DNA from: Candidatus Zhuqueibacterota bacterium
GTDB taxonomy: Bacteria; Zhuqueibacterota; Zhuqueibacteria; Oceanimicrobiales; Oceanimicrobiaceae
Direction: 5' to 3'
NCBI GenBank assembly: GCA_029261995.1
Contig: JAJDAF010000055.1
Location: 62,001 to 126,000, forward strand
Length of the DNA: 64,000 bases
Position 1 is the stretch's first letter. Every line of letters starts with the position of its first letter. A model generated the notes under the pieces. The model searched no databases. It had not been told where the DNA came from and saw only the letters and a list, made by a program, of their open reading frames with translations. Shown here piece after piece: positions 1-8,400 of this stretch. The position numbers and the translations under genes are program-made.

Positions 1-1506
1 CGAGCCGTAAAATGGCTGTTTCAGATAAAGGTCCTGCTCGAACCACACCAACCGGCCTTCCGGCTGCAGCCAGCCGCGCGGGGTCCACTTGCAGGCAAAT
101 TCCACTGCCTGCTCGATGGTCCAGTCGTTGCTGTGCATGTGCAGGCTGCCGAGCGCCCGGGCAGCGCGCTGCGCCAGCAGAATCCAAATCAACTCGCGGG
201 CGCGCGGGCGATTGTCGAAAAGACCGGCGTGCATCAGCATCTCTTCCACGCCTGTCGCGAGCCCCTCTGACCTGCCTGAGAATATGTTGTAGAGCTGCGG
301 CACCTGCCGAATGGGACTGGCATGCGGCTCATTGGCCATGCGGGCCAGCTCGAGCCAGTGGTAATGATGCGTGCGCATCACGACCGGATCGCGCAAATCG
401 ACCTGGGCAAAGAAGTGGCGGTAGCCGTCCGGCGGAATGAACTGCCCGATGCGCTCGCGCAGGGCCTGGTCCATATAGTCGCGCATGGGGACTATTTCCT
501 GCTCATCGAGAAAGGCCAGGTATTCCGAGACGGCCGCGTTGAATTTCTGGCTGTGTTCCTCGCTGCTGGCAATCGGTTCGGCCGGTGGCAGATTGCGGTT
601 GCGGTGCTCCTCGAGCTTCAAGGAGGTCATCGCCCGCGCCAGCTCACGGCGCATGAGGGTGACTTCATCCTGCCAGGTGTAAGGCAGCAGTTGCACATGC
701 TTCAAATACCAATTGTAGTTGTCCACGCCAACTCCGGATGGTCCCGTTTTCGTGGGCGCCTCCGCTTCCAGCCAGGTCACGAAATCCAGAGTGGCGCTGC
801 CGGCAGCCTCGACCGCAGCCACCAGATCGACATTCTCGGAAACCTGCTTGGCGTACTCTGAAAGCTCGTCCACCTGCTGATTCATGCGGCGAATGCTGCC
901 CTGCCACAGGTCCCGGCAGTTTTCCACCAGATTCAGTTTTGCCTGGTTCAGCACGCTCGGCACGGCTTGGATTTTGGCGGTCAGCTCGGCAGCGTCTTCG
1001 TCGTTCAGCGGATAGTCGTATTGCCACAGTTCGATGGCGCCGTGAATTTCGGGGCCCTCGTGTGCCGGCGTGTCACTCTGCGATGAAAAAATCTGCGCAT
1101 AAAACGCCGGATTGCGCGCCCACTGCCGGTGCACGCGATGCTCGAAATCGAGCCCGTTCATCTCCGCCAGCACCAGATGATAATCGACGCGTTGTGAAAT
1201 TGTCCAGCCACTGGTATCGATGGCAGCGAGACGGCTTTTGTAAGCTGCAAATTCCTGGTATTGCGTCTGCATTGCTGAAGCGGAATAATCCGGGACACCA
1301 TCGCTGACTTTGGGTTTCTGGAAGGCACGCCAGTCCTCAAAAAACGACAACAGTTGCTCGTAGGACGTATGCCCTGCGGTTTCATCCGGCACGGGCGTTT
1401 TCTTCTCGCCGCACCCGAAGATGGCAAGAGCGACGACACAGCCTAGAATAATGGCCTGCAGTGATGGACGTGAACGATCACGGTAAAGTATTTTCAGGAA
1501 TGCCAT
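1..1506 (-). CDS. DUF885-like lipoprotein, 3' end outside window
   Basis: The minus strand stays open from an ATG at 1506 to the window edge (about 502 codons), so the C-terminus is missing. A good ribosome site (AGGAG) precedes the ATG. The N-terminus has a basic region, a hydrophobic stretch and a lipobox-like IFGC ending near residue 32, so this is probably an envelope lipoprotein. The body is mostly helical and lacks sharp catalytic motifs. Segments such as HHYHWLELARM and GLATGVEEMLMHAG resemble the DUF885 family, whose members are thought to be metallohydrolase-like. The family call is by eye and only moderately secure; the coding call is strong because the frame is long and protein-like. 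Confidence 0.7.
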   Translation of the reverse strand, partial: MAFLKILYRDRSRPSLQAIILGCVVALAIFGCGEKKTPVPDETAGHTSYEQLLSFFEDWRAFQKPKVSDGVPDYSASAMQTQYQEFAAYKSRLAAIDTSGWTISQRVDYHLVLAEMNGLDFEHRVHRQWARNPAFYAQIFSSQSDTPAHEGPEIHGAIELWQYDYPLNDEDAAELTAKIQAVPSVLNQAKLNLVENCRDLWQGSIRRMNQQVDELSEYAKQVSENVDLVAAVEAAGSATLDFVTWLEAEAPTKTGPSGVGVDNYNWYLKHVQLLPYTWQDEVTLMRRELARAMTSLKLEEHRNRNLPPAEPIASSEEHSQKFNAAVSEYLAFLDEQEIVPMRDYMDQALRERIGQFIPPDGYRHFFAQVDLRDPVVMRTHHYHWLELARMANEPHASPIRQVPQLYNIFSGRSEGLATGVEEMLMHAGLFDNRPRARELIWILLAQRAARALGSLHMHSNDWTIEQAVEFACKWTPRGWLQPEGRLVWFEQDLYLKQPFYGS

Positions 1507-1680
1507 TTGAGAACTCCTTTCGTTAGAGACGGCGACGGCTTCAAGGTGTTTGGTTGCGAGAAAAGAAATCGACTGGCCCGGCGGCGAGTTGGAGGGAATG
1601 TTTCTGCAATATTCCGGGCTAAGTCGTCACAAGATAGGGTAGTGAAAGATAAAAGGCAACTGTGTAGTTCCAGGACTGCC

Positions 1681-1905
1681 CGGCTTTACAGTCTGTCGCA
1701 GGCAGGTAAGGTTGAGTTGTCCATCTTCAATGTTGCGGGCAGGAGGGTCAGAACACTTGTGGATGAACTTGAAACCGCCGGTCAAAAGTCCATTGTGTGG
1801 AATAGCCTGAATGACCGCCGCACTGCCGTGTCATCAGGCGTTTATTTTTTGCAGCTAAAGGCCGGCCCTTATACGGAAACGAAAAAGATGAGCTTGGTGA
1901 GATGA
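1681..1905 (+). pseudogene. orphan C-terminal sorting domain (FlgD/Por-type)
   Basis: About 75 codons ending at a stop at 1903-1905 read as the tail of a secreted protein: VELSIFNVAGRRVRTLVDEL, then WNSLNDRR, SSGVYFLQLKAG and a basic end. This is the Ig-like sorting domain placed at the C-terminus of exported proteins in FCB bacteria. The sequence upstream in the same frame (1507-1680) is not recognisable as a passenger domain and has no signal peptide. I read it as the decapitated remnant of a secreted protein. The 46133-47959 gene carries an intact relative of the domain. Confidence 0.6.
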
Positions 1906-1938
1906 TGTATTTCGCGGCTTCGGGGTAAAACCAGAACT

Positions 1939-2047
1939 GGGGCTGTCTAAAAAGCACTGGACTCGCAATCTCCCTGCATGCGCGAGGGGATTGCTTACGT
2001 GAAAAACGCTCGCAATGACGGGGCCGCCCAGACTTTTAGACAGCCCC
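1939..2047. mobile_element. MITE-like palindromic element
   Basis: A 109-bp element bounded by inverted repeats: GGGGCTGTCTAAAA at 1939 and its complement ending at 2047. The interior contains GCAATCTCC and CTCGCAATGACGGGG motifs shared with the palindrome at 57004-57099. No coding capacity. The ends resemble insertion-sequence termini, so a non-autonomous element is the likeliest reading. Confidence 0.55.
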
Positions 2048-2063
2048 GAGACCTTTATCCAGT

Positions 2064-2765
2064 CTAGGTCGTTGCCGGTGTCTCACTCTCTTCGTTGACA
2101 ACCGTGACCTTAGTGCTCGACCTGCCGTGCGCGAACTTGCGGCGCAGGCCATAATCGATCAGTTTCGGGTCGCGGGTTCCGTCCGGCAGCACTGTGACCA
2201 GATAGGCGTATACGCGTTCGCGCAGCACGGCATAATCGGCCATCTCTTGCGCCAGGTCGCGGCGGTTCTGTTCGCCTTGCGCCACCAGGGCCGTGATTTT
2301 GTCGATTGCCTGGCGCAGCTCCGTGGCCAGAGTATCGACTTTGGCGAGCACCTCTGGTGCGGGTTTGATGCCGTCGTCCGGCTGGGCCTCGGCGATTTCC
2401 AGGATTTGCTGCAGCCGCGCCAGCACCAGCAGCCGTTTGCTCTGCTTCGGTTTGTCGAAATTGTAGAGCTGCAGGGCCATGTCCTTTGTCTCTTTGCCGG
2501 CCAGACTGGTCAGGGAGAAGCGCACGCCGGTAATCGCTTTCAGGCTCTGTTTCTGGATAGCCCTGGCCAGACGCCGCTCCTGACTTTCCTCGGCCTGCAA
2601 GATACTGAAGGCCGCCAGGTGGTCCGGAAAGGCATCCTTTGCCGTCTCGACTTCGCTCTTCAGGTCGTCACGCAGGGGGGTGCCGGAGTTGGCGTGCCCT
2701 TCCCACATGTTCTGCAGCAGCTCGCTCCAATAGGTGAAATTTCTGGTGGTGAGTTTGTAAGCCAT
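2064..2765 (-). CDS. unknown helical protein of the array-linked family, copy 1
   Basis: A 233-residue protein that I do not recognise. It is predicted almost entirely helical and soluble, with no signal peptide or membrane segment. It is clearly paralogous to the 38792-39505 product. Both start MA..L..R.FTYW..LL..MW.GH.NSGT.LRDDLK and end LRER..AYL..VLP.G..D..L.DYGLR.KF..G.S...VTVVNEE. The middle is much less conserved and rich in coiled-coil-like leucine and alanine. Upstream on the same strand lies a tandem array of 21-bp units (2971-3159) inside a small ORF ending 112 bp before this start. The same arrangement recurs at the paralogue. Function unknown; the conserved ends suggest a binding or assembly role. 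Confidence 0.85.
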   Translation of the reverse strand: MAYKLTTRNFTYWSELLQNMWEGHANSGTPLRDDLKSEVETAKDAFPDHLAAFSILQAEESQERRLARAIQKQSLKAITGVRFSLTSLAGKETKDMALQLYNFDKPKQSKRLLVLARLQQILEIAEAQPDDGIKPAPEVLAKVDTLATELRQAIDKITALVAQGEQNRRDLAQEMADYAVLRERVYAYLVTVLPDGTRDPKLIDYGLRRKFAHGRSSTKVTVVNEESETPATT

Positions 2766-2877
2766 CCTTGCATCCTTTCAATTGATGATTTTGCCTGTCC
2801 TTGTCATCGGCATGCCACGCTGATTTCCTTAGGCTCTGTTTTTTGGAGTAGCAGATGGCGGCGCTGCCGAGTGCTGC

Positions 2878-3123
2878 CTAAATTTCTGTAATAGCAAAGC
2901 TAACGGCCATCAACCCACCATCTTCATACCGGCTGAGACGAAGAGCATATTTGATTTCCGTCATATCCACTCGCATATTTGTGCAAACCACTCGCATATT
3001 CGCAAAAATCTTTCGCATTTTTGGGCAAACCACTCGCATATTCGAGCAAACCTTTCGCATGTTTGCATAAATTTTTCGCGTTTTTGGGCAAACTACTTGA
3101 ATATTTGGGCTTTCATCTGGCAT
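2878..3123 (-). CDS. heptad-repeat small ORF upstream of copy 1
   Basis: An 81-codon ORF lying across the 21-bp array. It encodes successive 7-residue units such as MRKVCSN, MRVVCPK, MRKIFAN and MRVVCTN, with Met at heptad position a and Val or Ile at d. It then has a non-repetitive tail of about 30 residues. It is co-oriented with the 2064-2765 gene. A matching heptad ORF lies upstream of the paralogue at 38396-38704. An array whose unit is a multiple of three and lacks stops gives open frames by chance, so translation is not proven. The alternative is that the array works as DNA or RNA. Confidence 0.35.
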   Translation of the reverse strand: MPDESPNIQVVCPKTRKIYANMRKVCSNMRVVCPKMRKIFANMRVVCTNMRVDMTEIKYALRLSRYEDGGLMAVSFAITEI

Positions 3124-3159
3124 GTTTGGCGTTGCATCTGAAATGTTTGGCGTTGCATC
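2971..3159 (-). repeat. 21-bp tandem array 1 (nine units)
   Basis: TCGCAT-like cores start at 2971, 2992, 3013, 3034, 3055, 3076, 3097, 3118 and 3139, exactly 21 bp apart with no indels. Units degrade toward the high-coordinate end. In the orientation of the downstream gene, units begin TATGCGAG or AATGCGAA and tend to alternate between two types. The TATGCGAG core also opens units in array 2 at 38.5 kb, in the same orientation relative to its gene. There are no unique spacers, so this is not a CRISPR. Confidence 0.9.
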
Positions 3160-3477
3160 AGGAGTTTAGTGGCGGAATTTCTTCCTGCGGCACCGGTGTC
3201 CGGAGAGACAGGGCTCGGCGAGCGCTGTTTGCGAAGCAGTCCCCTCGGAAATGCAATGAGATTGCCAGGTCGCGCGGGTGTTCCTGGGAGCCATGAGATT
3301 TGCCCTGTCTCCGAATCCTATCGCAATTGGTCTTCTCGGGGCGGTAGGCGTCATGGTGGTCGCTCAGCACTTCCCGCACCTGGTCGAGCAGTTTGGCATT
3401 GGGATTGGGTTGAAGTTTCTGCTTGCTTTGCGTGAGAAATGTTACTACTCTATCAATAGTTGTCTTTCACGGTCCCA
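3124..3477. other. intergenic, no convincing gene
   Basis: This holds the worn end of array 1 and a GC-rich stretch containing GCGAAGCAGTCCCCTCGG and GAGATTGCCAGG, which resemble the GAAGCAATCTCCTCG palindromic repeats seen at 57 kb. Several short overlapping ORFs exist on both strands, but none has a ribosome site or recognisable composition. Confidence 0.5.
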
Positions 3478-3608
3478 ATATCAGCTAAGAACATGGAAAA
3501 TGTAGGGGAAATCTTCCTTGTTTCACATCAAAATATCATAATAGGCGGACATTTTGTCCATATATATCGGTTGACCGCATGGGCTTTTTCCAGGGATCCA
3601 GATCGTTA
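3478..3608 (+). repeat. 131-bp direct repeat, copy 1
   Basis: Runs from ATATCAGCTAA to GATCCAGATCGTTA and recurs at 6765-6895 with roughly ten or more substitutions. Both copies lie just upstream of an accessory gene (142 bp before the SIR2 ATG; 26 bp before the S41 ATG). An ORF starting ATGGAAAATGTAGGGG can be read in both, but most differences would change amino acids, which argues against coding. It may be a shared promoter or leader, or a duplicated junction. Confidence 0.75.
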
Positions 3609-3750
3609 GCAGGCACGGATATCGACCGCTTTTAGAGGTGTAAGACCTGCACTCGTGATGTCACAACCAGGACCTAGTGCAGCTGCTGTCACCTACCGTA
3701 ATTCTGAAGCTAAAACGTAGTATTTATTGGAGTATTAGAAGGAATACCAA

Positions 3751-5451
3751 ATGCTCAAGAAAGTCAAGCAAGCTAAGCTGTTTAACATTGCAGCCAAATT
3801 CGGAACAAATCCTCCAGGATTTGCGCTATTATTGGGTTCGGGAGCAAGCGCAACTAGTGGCGTCAAAACCGGTGGGCAGATGGTTGAGGAATGGCGAGAA
3901 GAATCCTTCGTGCAAAACCATAAAGACAAGGAGAAGAAACGAGATTACCTGGAGAGGCAACCTTCGTACAAAAAACATAATGAGTATGGTAAACTCTTTG
4001 AGGCAATATATGATTTGCCAGCACAGCGACGCAAGTACATTGAATCTTGTCTTAGCAAGTGTTACCCTTCTTGGGGATATACGTATCTTGCAAGCTTTAT
4101 AGCAAACGGCTATTTCAATGTAATCATCACTACAAATTTTGATGACCTGGTTAATGACGTGTGTTACAAATTCCCAAGTGTACCCAAGCCACTATTGTGT
4201 GCTCATGATTCGAATATAAATTCGGTGCGACTACTCAGTTCTCACCCCATCATAGTCAAGTTACATGGCGATTTTCTATTTGACGATATTAAGAATACAA
4301 CCCAAGAGACCACTAACTTAGAAAAAAACATGCAGGATAAAGTGGCTCAGTTTGCCAGCGAGTATGGACTCATTGTAGTTGGCTACGGTGGCAGAGACGC
4401 TTCAGTAATGGACACGCTAAAGAACTTGATCCGCGATGAAAATAATTTTAAGAATGGCATTTACTGGTGCGTGTCCAATAACGATATCTCAGACAGGTTA
4501 GAAGATCTAGCAGAAAATGAAAGAGTTCATCTCGTCGATATAGAGGGTTTTGATGAGTTCATGGCAGAATTCAATAACCACTTGGGTCTTGCCTTGCCGC
4601 GTGAGTTAGCTGCACCTTACGAATCGCTCGGAGAAAGCATTGACCAACTGTTGAGCGAAGCAGTAGACCCCGATAGAAAACTGGTACATCCTGTTATATT
4701 GAAGCACCAAGGGGAAATAAGAAAGGCTCTTCAGAAACTCCCTCCCAAGATTGTCCCAAAAGAGTTCGACTTCGAGAAGATAAGTGGCTTCGATTTTAGA
4801 GTCGGACCAATAACTGTTCGGCAGCAGATACCCTATGGGCCAATTGGAGAGGCACATGAAGAAGCTGGGAACACCGAGCATGCTCTTAAGTTCTTAAAAC
4901 TCCAAATAAAACATGGTCCCAATCCTCGTGCTTTTACATATGTGTTCAAATTGCTTAGCAAGCATGGCTTAGTTGATGAGAGGTATGGCGAATTCAAAGC
5001 TATGCTGAAAGCCAAGGAGTCAATATTCAAGGTGGAGTATGGGGCTGCTAATGACCTGGCAATTACTCTCATGAACCTGTGTAAATGGTCTGACGCAAAG
5101 TGGGTCCTTGATGAGGCAGAGAGGGCTCTACAAGAATCCGGTGATAATAATCCGATTTTGGAATGCTATTTCAAAATAAACAGAATGCAGATTAAATCCC
5201 ATCAAAACAAAGTGCTCACAAAACAGGATCATCGAGAATTAGAAAAGATATTAACAATAGACAATCCGTACACCAAGCTTGGTGCCGCAACTCTTCTGCA
5301 TAAATGGCAAATAGCTGAATCGGCTCTTGAGACTTGTATACTTCATGAAGTCCCAGGAAAAAGTGGTATCAACACATGGCCAATAATCAAGCTGTTGAAA
5401 CCGCATCTAAAAAGGAAGGCTATCAAAGAGAAGCTCAGGAAATTGAAGTGA
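3751..5451 (+). CDS. SIR2-like domain protein with helical C-terminal region
   Basis: A 566-residue cytosolic protein. The N-terminal half carries SIR2-type NAD-binding features: GSGASATSG at residues 29-37, TTNFDD at 127-132, KLHGD with the expected catalytic histidine at 170-174, and GYGGRD at 211-216. This matches the SIR2_2 type common in bacterial immunity, where it cleaves NAD+ on infection. The C-terminal half (about 270-566) is helical and TPR-like and could be the sensor. ATG 3751 follows GAAGGA. The gene is visibly AT-richer than the flanking metabolic genes and sits alone among repeats, suggesting transfer. No partner (HerA, argonaute, ThsB) is adjacent. The domain call is firm; a defence role is inferred. 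Confidence 0.85.
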   Translation: MLKKVKQAKLFNIAAKFGTNPPGFALLLGSGASATSGVKTGGQMVEEWREESFVQNHKDKEKKRDYLERQPSYKKHNEYGKLFEAIYDLPAQRRKYIESCLSKCYPSWGYTYLASFIANGYFNVIITTNFDDLVNDVCYKFPSVPKPLLCAHDSNINSVRLLSSHPIIVKLHGDFLFDDIKNTTQETTNLEKNMQDKVAQFASEYGLIVVGYGGRDASVMDTLKNLIRDENNFKNGIYWCVSNNDISDRLEDLAENERVHLVDIEGFDEFMAEFNNHLGLALPRELAAPYESLGESIDQLLSEAVDPDRKLVHPVILKHQGEIRKALQKLPPKIVPKEFDFEKISGFDFRVGPITVRQQIPYGPIGEAHEEAGNTEHALKFLKLQIKHGPNPRAFTYVFKLLSKHGLVDERYGEFKAMLKAKESIFKVEYGAANDLAITLMNLCKWSDAKWVLDEAERALQESGDNNPILECYFKINRMQIKSHQNKVLTKQDHRELEKILTIDNPYTKLGAATLLHKWQIAESALETCILHEVPGKSGINTWPIIKLLKPHLKRKAIKEKLRKLK

Positions 5452-5934
5452 ACCATTGTATGAAACAACCACAGGAGCCCAAACGAGCCACGAAGGGGGC
5501 GGGCTGTCATGTGTAACCAGTCCCTTAATGCACAGTCAAAATGCTAACATTTGCCTGCAAGGGACCTCCAGGAGCTTCCGCTCCTTCCGGCCCCTGAGGC
5601 AGGCGTTAGCGGCGGGTGGCCAGGATGTAGTAAAACAAATTGTGTGGCACGTGCTTCAGCGCGCGGGTGCCCCGGTCGGCCATTGCACGGAAACCACTTG
5701 CTTTAGGCAGTGGTTTCCGTGCATACATCTCTGCAAGATGCATGAGCCCAGCTTCCTAACAAAGGCCGCTAGCTTGCGCCGGACCTGCAGCCCCCGTGCC
5801 TGCCCGCTCCGTTGGATAGGCTAATCCCGGTTGGCTCGCCGTGTTGCGCGAATTATCCCACGGGGTGGGCGAGGCAGGTGGCCGGTAAATCTCCTGCGAG
5901 CAGGGATCTAGGGTCACACGCCGCCCAATTGAAA
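5452..5934. repeat. REP-type debris between SIR2 gene and hydrolase remnant
   Basis: No gene. It holds fragments of dispersed repeats: GGAGCTTCCGCTCCTTCCGG, GGCGGGTGGCC followed by TGTGTGGCACGTG (the family seen complete at 27845-27876), and a strong hairpin at 5685-5722. Confidence 0.5.
5685..5722. repeat. 14-bp perfect stem hairpin
   Basis: GCACGGAAACCACT at 5685-5698 and its exact complement at 5709-5722 enclose a 10-base loop. No T-run follows, so it is more likely a REP-type palindrome than a terminator. Confidence 0.65.
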
Positions 5935-6406
5935 CTAGAGAATTCCCTTCGCGCGCAGCCACGCCAAATAATCAGACCAGAGGCTGACAAACTGCCCGGT
6001 GCGGGTGTCACGCAAGTCGTGTCGCGCAAAAGGGTACATGATGAAATCGTATGGCTTACCCCGACTGTCGCATGTTGGCGGTGTCGAGACGCGTCGGAAT
6101 GCTGCGGTCCATGCCGCCGAACAACCACAGGCTCGGGATGTCCAATTCGCTGAGCAGGGGCATCGGCGTGTGGCCCTTCAGGCCGGTGAAGCCGGACAAG
6201 CGCGCGTAAACAGAATCCAGGGGCAGCGAGGTGCCATCGGCGAGACTGATGTAAAATATCTCGAGTCCGACACTCACCGTCGGCCCTGACCACATGAGCA
6301 TGAAGGCGATGTCATCCGTTTCTGTTGCGGCCAGCGGTCCAATCCATCCGCCCTGGCTGTTGCCAATCAAACCGATACGCTGCGGGTCTATCTCCGGAAA
6401 ATTCAC
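5935..6406 (-). pseudogene. alpha/beta hydrolase remnant, 5'-truncated and frameshifted
   Basis: The minus strand encodes the C-terminal part of an alpha/beta hydrolase. It begins abruptly at 6406 with the strand before the nucleophile elbow, then shows GNSQGG (Ser nucleophile) and GGMDRSIPT with the acid Asp. A frameshift near 6060 interrupts it, and the next frame continues KPYDFIMYPFARHDLRD, with the catalytic His, to a stop at 5935-5937. The 5' part is missing exactly where the repeat at 6407 begins, so that repeat junction probably deleted it. Dipeptidyl-peptidase-like or dienelactone-hydrolase-like families are possible; it is not functional as it stands. Confidence 0.75.
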
Positions 6407-6601
6407 CTGCTCGCGAGGGATTTACTCTCCGCGCTCGTCCCACCATGGAATCCCTTGCGGAACAATTGAATTGGGGATTATATCCCCCAACACATGCCGC
6501 CGTGTAGATAAGGTGTTTGTCAAGTGATCCGCTATAAGATCACTGACGAAAACGGCATCTACTTCACCACCCACACTATTGTGGCGTGGGTGCCCGTAGC
6601 G
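6407..6601 (+). repeat. 195-bp direct repeat, copy 1, with transposase fragment
   Basis: Shared with 8729-8924 at high identity. The first 85 bp belong to a dispersed family (also 6668-6752 inverted and 29888-29972) containing GGAATCCC.TGCGGAAC. From 6524 it encodes VIRYKITDENGIYFTTHTIV, the N-terminus of a Y1/IS200-like transposase (RAYT-type), after which coding stops. Both copies end at the same point, so an already truncated element was duplicated. Confidence 0.7.
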
Positions 6602-6667
6602 CCAGGAGCATTTTTTGGGTGACTATGAAATGCTAGCTATAGAACTGCTGGAGCTGCTCTGAGCAGG

Positions 6668-6752
6668 CGGGGAAATGAAATTCCCAATCTATGAGTTCCG
6701 CAGGGGATTCCCTGGTGAGAAAAGGCAGGTGGGCCTAAATCCCCTGCGAGCA
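6668..6752 (-). repeat. 85-bp dispersed repeat, inverted copy
   Basis: On the minus strand this reads CCTGCTCGCAGGGGATTTAG, then GGAATCCCCTGCGGAAC and TTGGGAATTTCATT. It matches 29888-29972 closely and the first part of 6407-6601 and 8729-8924 more loosely. Noncoding. Confidence 0.7.
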
Positions 6753-6764
6753 GGTCAGGGACCG

Positions 6765-6895
6765 ATATCAGCTAACAACATGGAAAATGTAGGGGAAAAC
6801 TTCCTTGTTTCACATCGAAATATCATAATAGGTGGATATTTTGTCCACATATATGGGTTGATCGCATGGACATTTTCCATGGATCCAGATCGTTA
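6765..6895 (+). repeat. 131-bp direct repeat, copy 2
   Basis: Second copy of the 3478-3608 repeat. It ends 26 bp before the start of the S41 peptidase gene, so it probably holds that gene's promoter and leader. Confidence 0.75.
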
Positions 6896-6921
6896 TGTGT
6901 ATCCTTTTAGATGGAGAAAAC

Positions 6922-8262
6922 ATGGTTAAGTCGATATTATTAATTGCAATATTCTTTTCCTCAGTAGTCTATGCCCAGGAGGGGGAGGACCCTATTGGTG
7001 AGAATCGAAAAACCATGATCCTTGATACAATTCTCATATGCTTAAATGATGAATATGTGTATCCCGAAAACGTTCAGATAATAAGCGATTCTCTCACGCA
7101 CTTCTTAAAAATAGGCCGTTACTCTGCACACATTGCACAATCTGACTATGTGGATGCATTGTCAATAGATCTAAGAAGAATCTCAAAGGATCGTCACCTC
7201 AGCCTCAAGGTGGTGAAGAATTTGAATGATGCAGGAGGAAGACAACAACATAGTCTCACATCTGAACAAGTGAGAGCAGTTCGGAATAAAAATTTCTATT
7301 TCAAAAATGTAGAATTGTTATCCGGAAACATTGGATATCTCAGATTCGATAGATTTGCAAATCCTGAGCTAGCCGCCAAAACTGTTTCAGCAGCAATGCA
7401 ATTTCTAGAGAATTGTGATGCTATAATTATTGACCTCAGATTCAATTATGGTGGTGAAGAAGAAATGGTTAAATATATCGCTAGCCATTTCTTTAAGGAA
7501 TCAACTTTGATGAACTCTAGAAATTTTACCAGAAGGAACTCAGTGGTAGAATCCTGGACTGACACATCACTATTTGTAGAACCGTTAGGCTCCTCGGACC
7601 TATACCTGCTCACCGGTAATGGCACAGCGAGTGGAGCTGAAGCATTTTCATATGGTCTTCAAAACCACAAAAGGGCGGTTGTAATTGGTGCAAGAACAGC
7701 TGGTGCAGCGCATTGGGTAGAATATTTTCATTTTCCATCTTTACAATTGGAGATAAAGGTTCCCGTGGCCTATCCTTCTCATCCGAAAACTGATACGAAT
7801 TGGGAGGGTGTTGGGGTTACTCCAAATATTCAAATCTCAGAAAAAGAAGCATTTGACAGAGCTTATGTTTTAGCCCTTGATAGTCTAATTAATAAGGAGA
7901 CCGATAAAACAAACGTCGAAGAACTTGCATGGTATAGGAGAATAGCTTCGCTGAAATTGGACTCTCAAGGGCTGAACACATTTGTCATTTCAGACTATGT
8001 TGGTCACTATGACGGAATAGAAATGATAGAGCAAGAGGGCGATCTTTGTTGGGATCAAGGAGATAATCAAATCTTTGTACTAATTCCCATTGCTGACGAT
8101 CATTTTTTGTTTGCTGACGGAGATGATTTTATCGTAAAATTTGCAAGAGATGATAAAGGTTTTATTTCTGGGTACCAGTTGATGAGTGGAGGCAAAGACA
8201 CATTTAAATTGCATCTGAAAGCTAAGGGCAAAGAAGGAATCTTTAGAAGAATATTCAAATAA
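6922..8262 (+). CDS. S41-family serine peptidase, IRBP-like, exported
   Basis: A 446-residue protein starting at the ATG at 6922, five bases after GGAG. It begins with a signal peptide (MVKSILLIAIFFSSVVYAQ). The body matches the tail-specific protease/IRBP type: an N-terminal helical domain (about 20-110), the strand IGYLRFDRFA, then IIIDLRFNYGG, the nucleophile motif GNGTASGAEAF with its Ser, and VVIGARTAGAAHW. The usual PDZ domain is absent, as in the IRBP-like branch. Such proteins cleave peptides in the periplasm. The last 120 residues form an added domain of beta character. The gene is AT-rich, lies between repeats, and is followed after 6 bp by an attC-like site, suggesting a cassette-borne gene. 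Confidence 0.85.
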   Translation: MVKSILLIAIFFSSVVYAQEGEDPIGENRKTMILDTILICLNDEYVYPENVQIISDSLTHFLKIGRYSAHIAQSDYVDALSIDLRRISKDRHLSLKVVKNLNDAGGRQQHSLTSEQVRAVRNKNFYFKNVELLSGNIGYLRFDRFANPELAAKTVSAAMQFLENCDAIIIDLRFNYGGEEEMVKYIASHFFKESTLMNSRNFTRRNSVVESWTDTSLFVEPLGSSDLYLLTGNGTASGAEAFSYGLQNHKRAVVIGARTAGAAHWVEYFHFPSLQLEIKVPVAYPSHPKTDTNWEGVGVTPNIQISEKEAFDRAYVLALDSLINKETDKTNVEELAWYRRIASLKLDSQGLNTFVISDYVGHYDGIEMIEQEGDLCWDQGDNQIFVLIPIADDHFLFADGDDFIVKFARDDKGFISGYQLMSGGKDTFKLHLKAKGKEGIFRRIFK

Positions 8263-8266
8263 TTGA

Positions 8267-8381
8267 ACACATAACGAGGGCTTCGAGGGGGATTGGTTGA
8301 TGAAAATGACGTGGATGGATACATTGAATTTACAAAGCGAGTCTGTTTCGAGAAGCAGCTCAAGCCTAAAGCGTTATGTGT
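8267..8381 (+). other. attC-like recombination site
   Basis: A perfect 10-bp inverted pair ACACATAACG (8267-8276) and CGTTATGTGT (8372-8381) encloses a second imperfect pair (AGGGCTTCGAG and CTCAAGCCTA). This is the nested R''-L''/L'-R' layout of integron attC sites. It sits exactly between the stop of the S41 gene and the start of the next small gene, where a cassette junction would lie. The core GTTATGT differs from the strict GTTRRRY consensus. Confidence 0.5.
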
Positions 8382-8400
8382 AAAGGACAAATGGTTTTCT

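Noticed and set aside
2971-3159. CRISPR array
   Set aside because: Units are contiguous with no unique spacers, the period is 21 bp, and no cas genes are in the window. The same applies to the arrays at 38453 and 43543.
3278-3505. Small plus-strand membrane-protein-like ORF
   Set aside because: Hydrophobic stretch IAIGLLGAVGVMVVAQ, but no ribosome site, overlapping open frames on both strands and REP-like sequence in the region.
5853-6293. Intact minus-strand gene of 146 codons
   Set aside because: It mixes two frames of the frameshifted alpha/beta hydrolase remnant; only its neighbour frame carries the nucleophile motif.
6675-6929. Plus-strand ORF before the S41 gene
   Set aside because: It runs across an inverted dispersed repeat and the 131-bp direct repeat; differences between the repeat copies are mostly nonsynonymous and one copy has an early stop.
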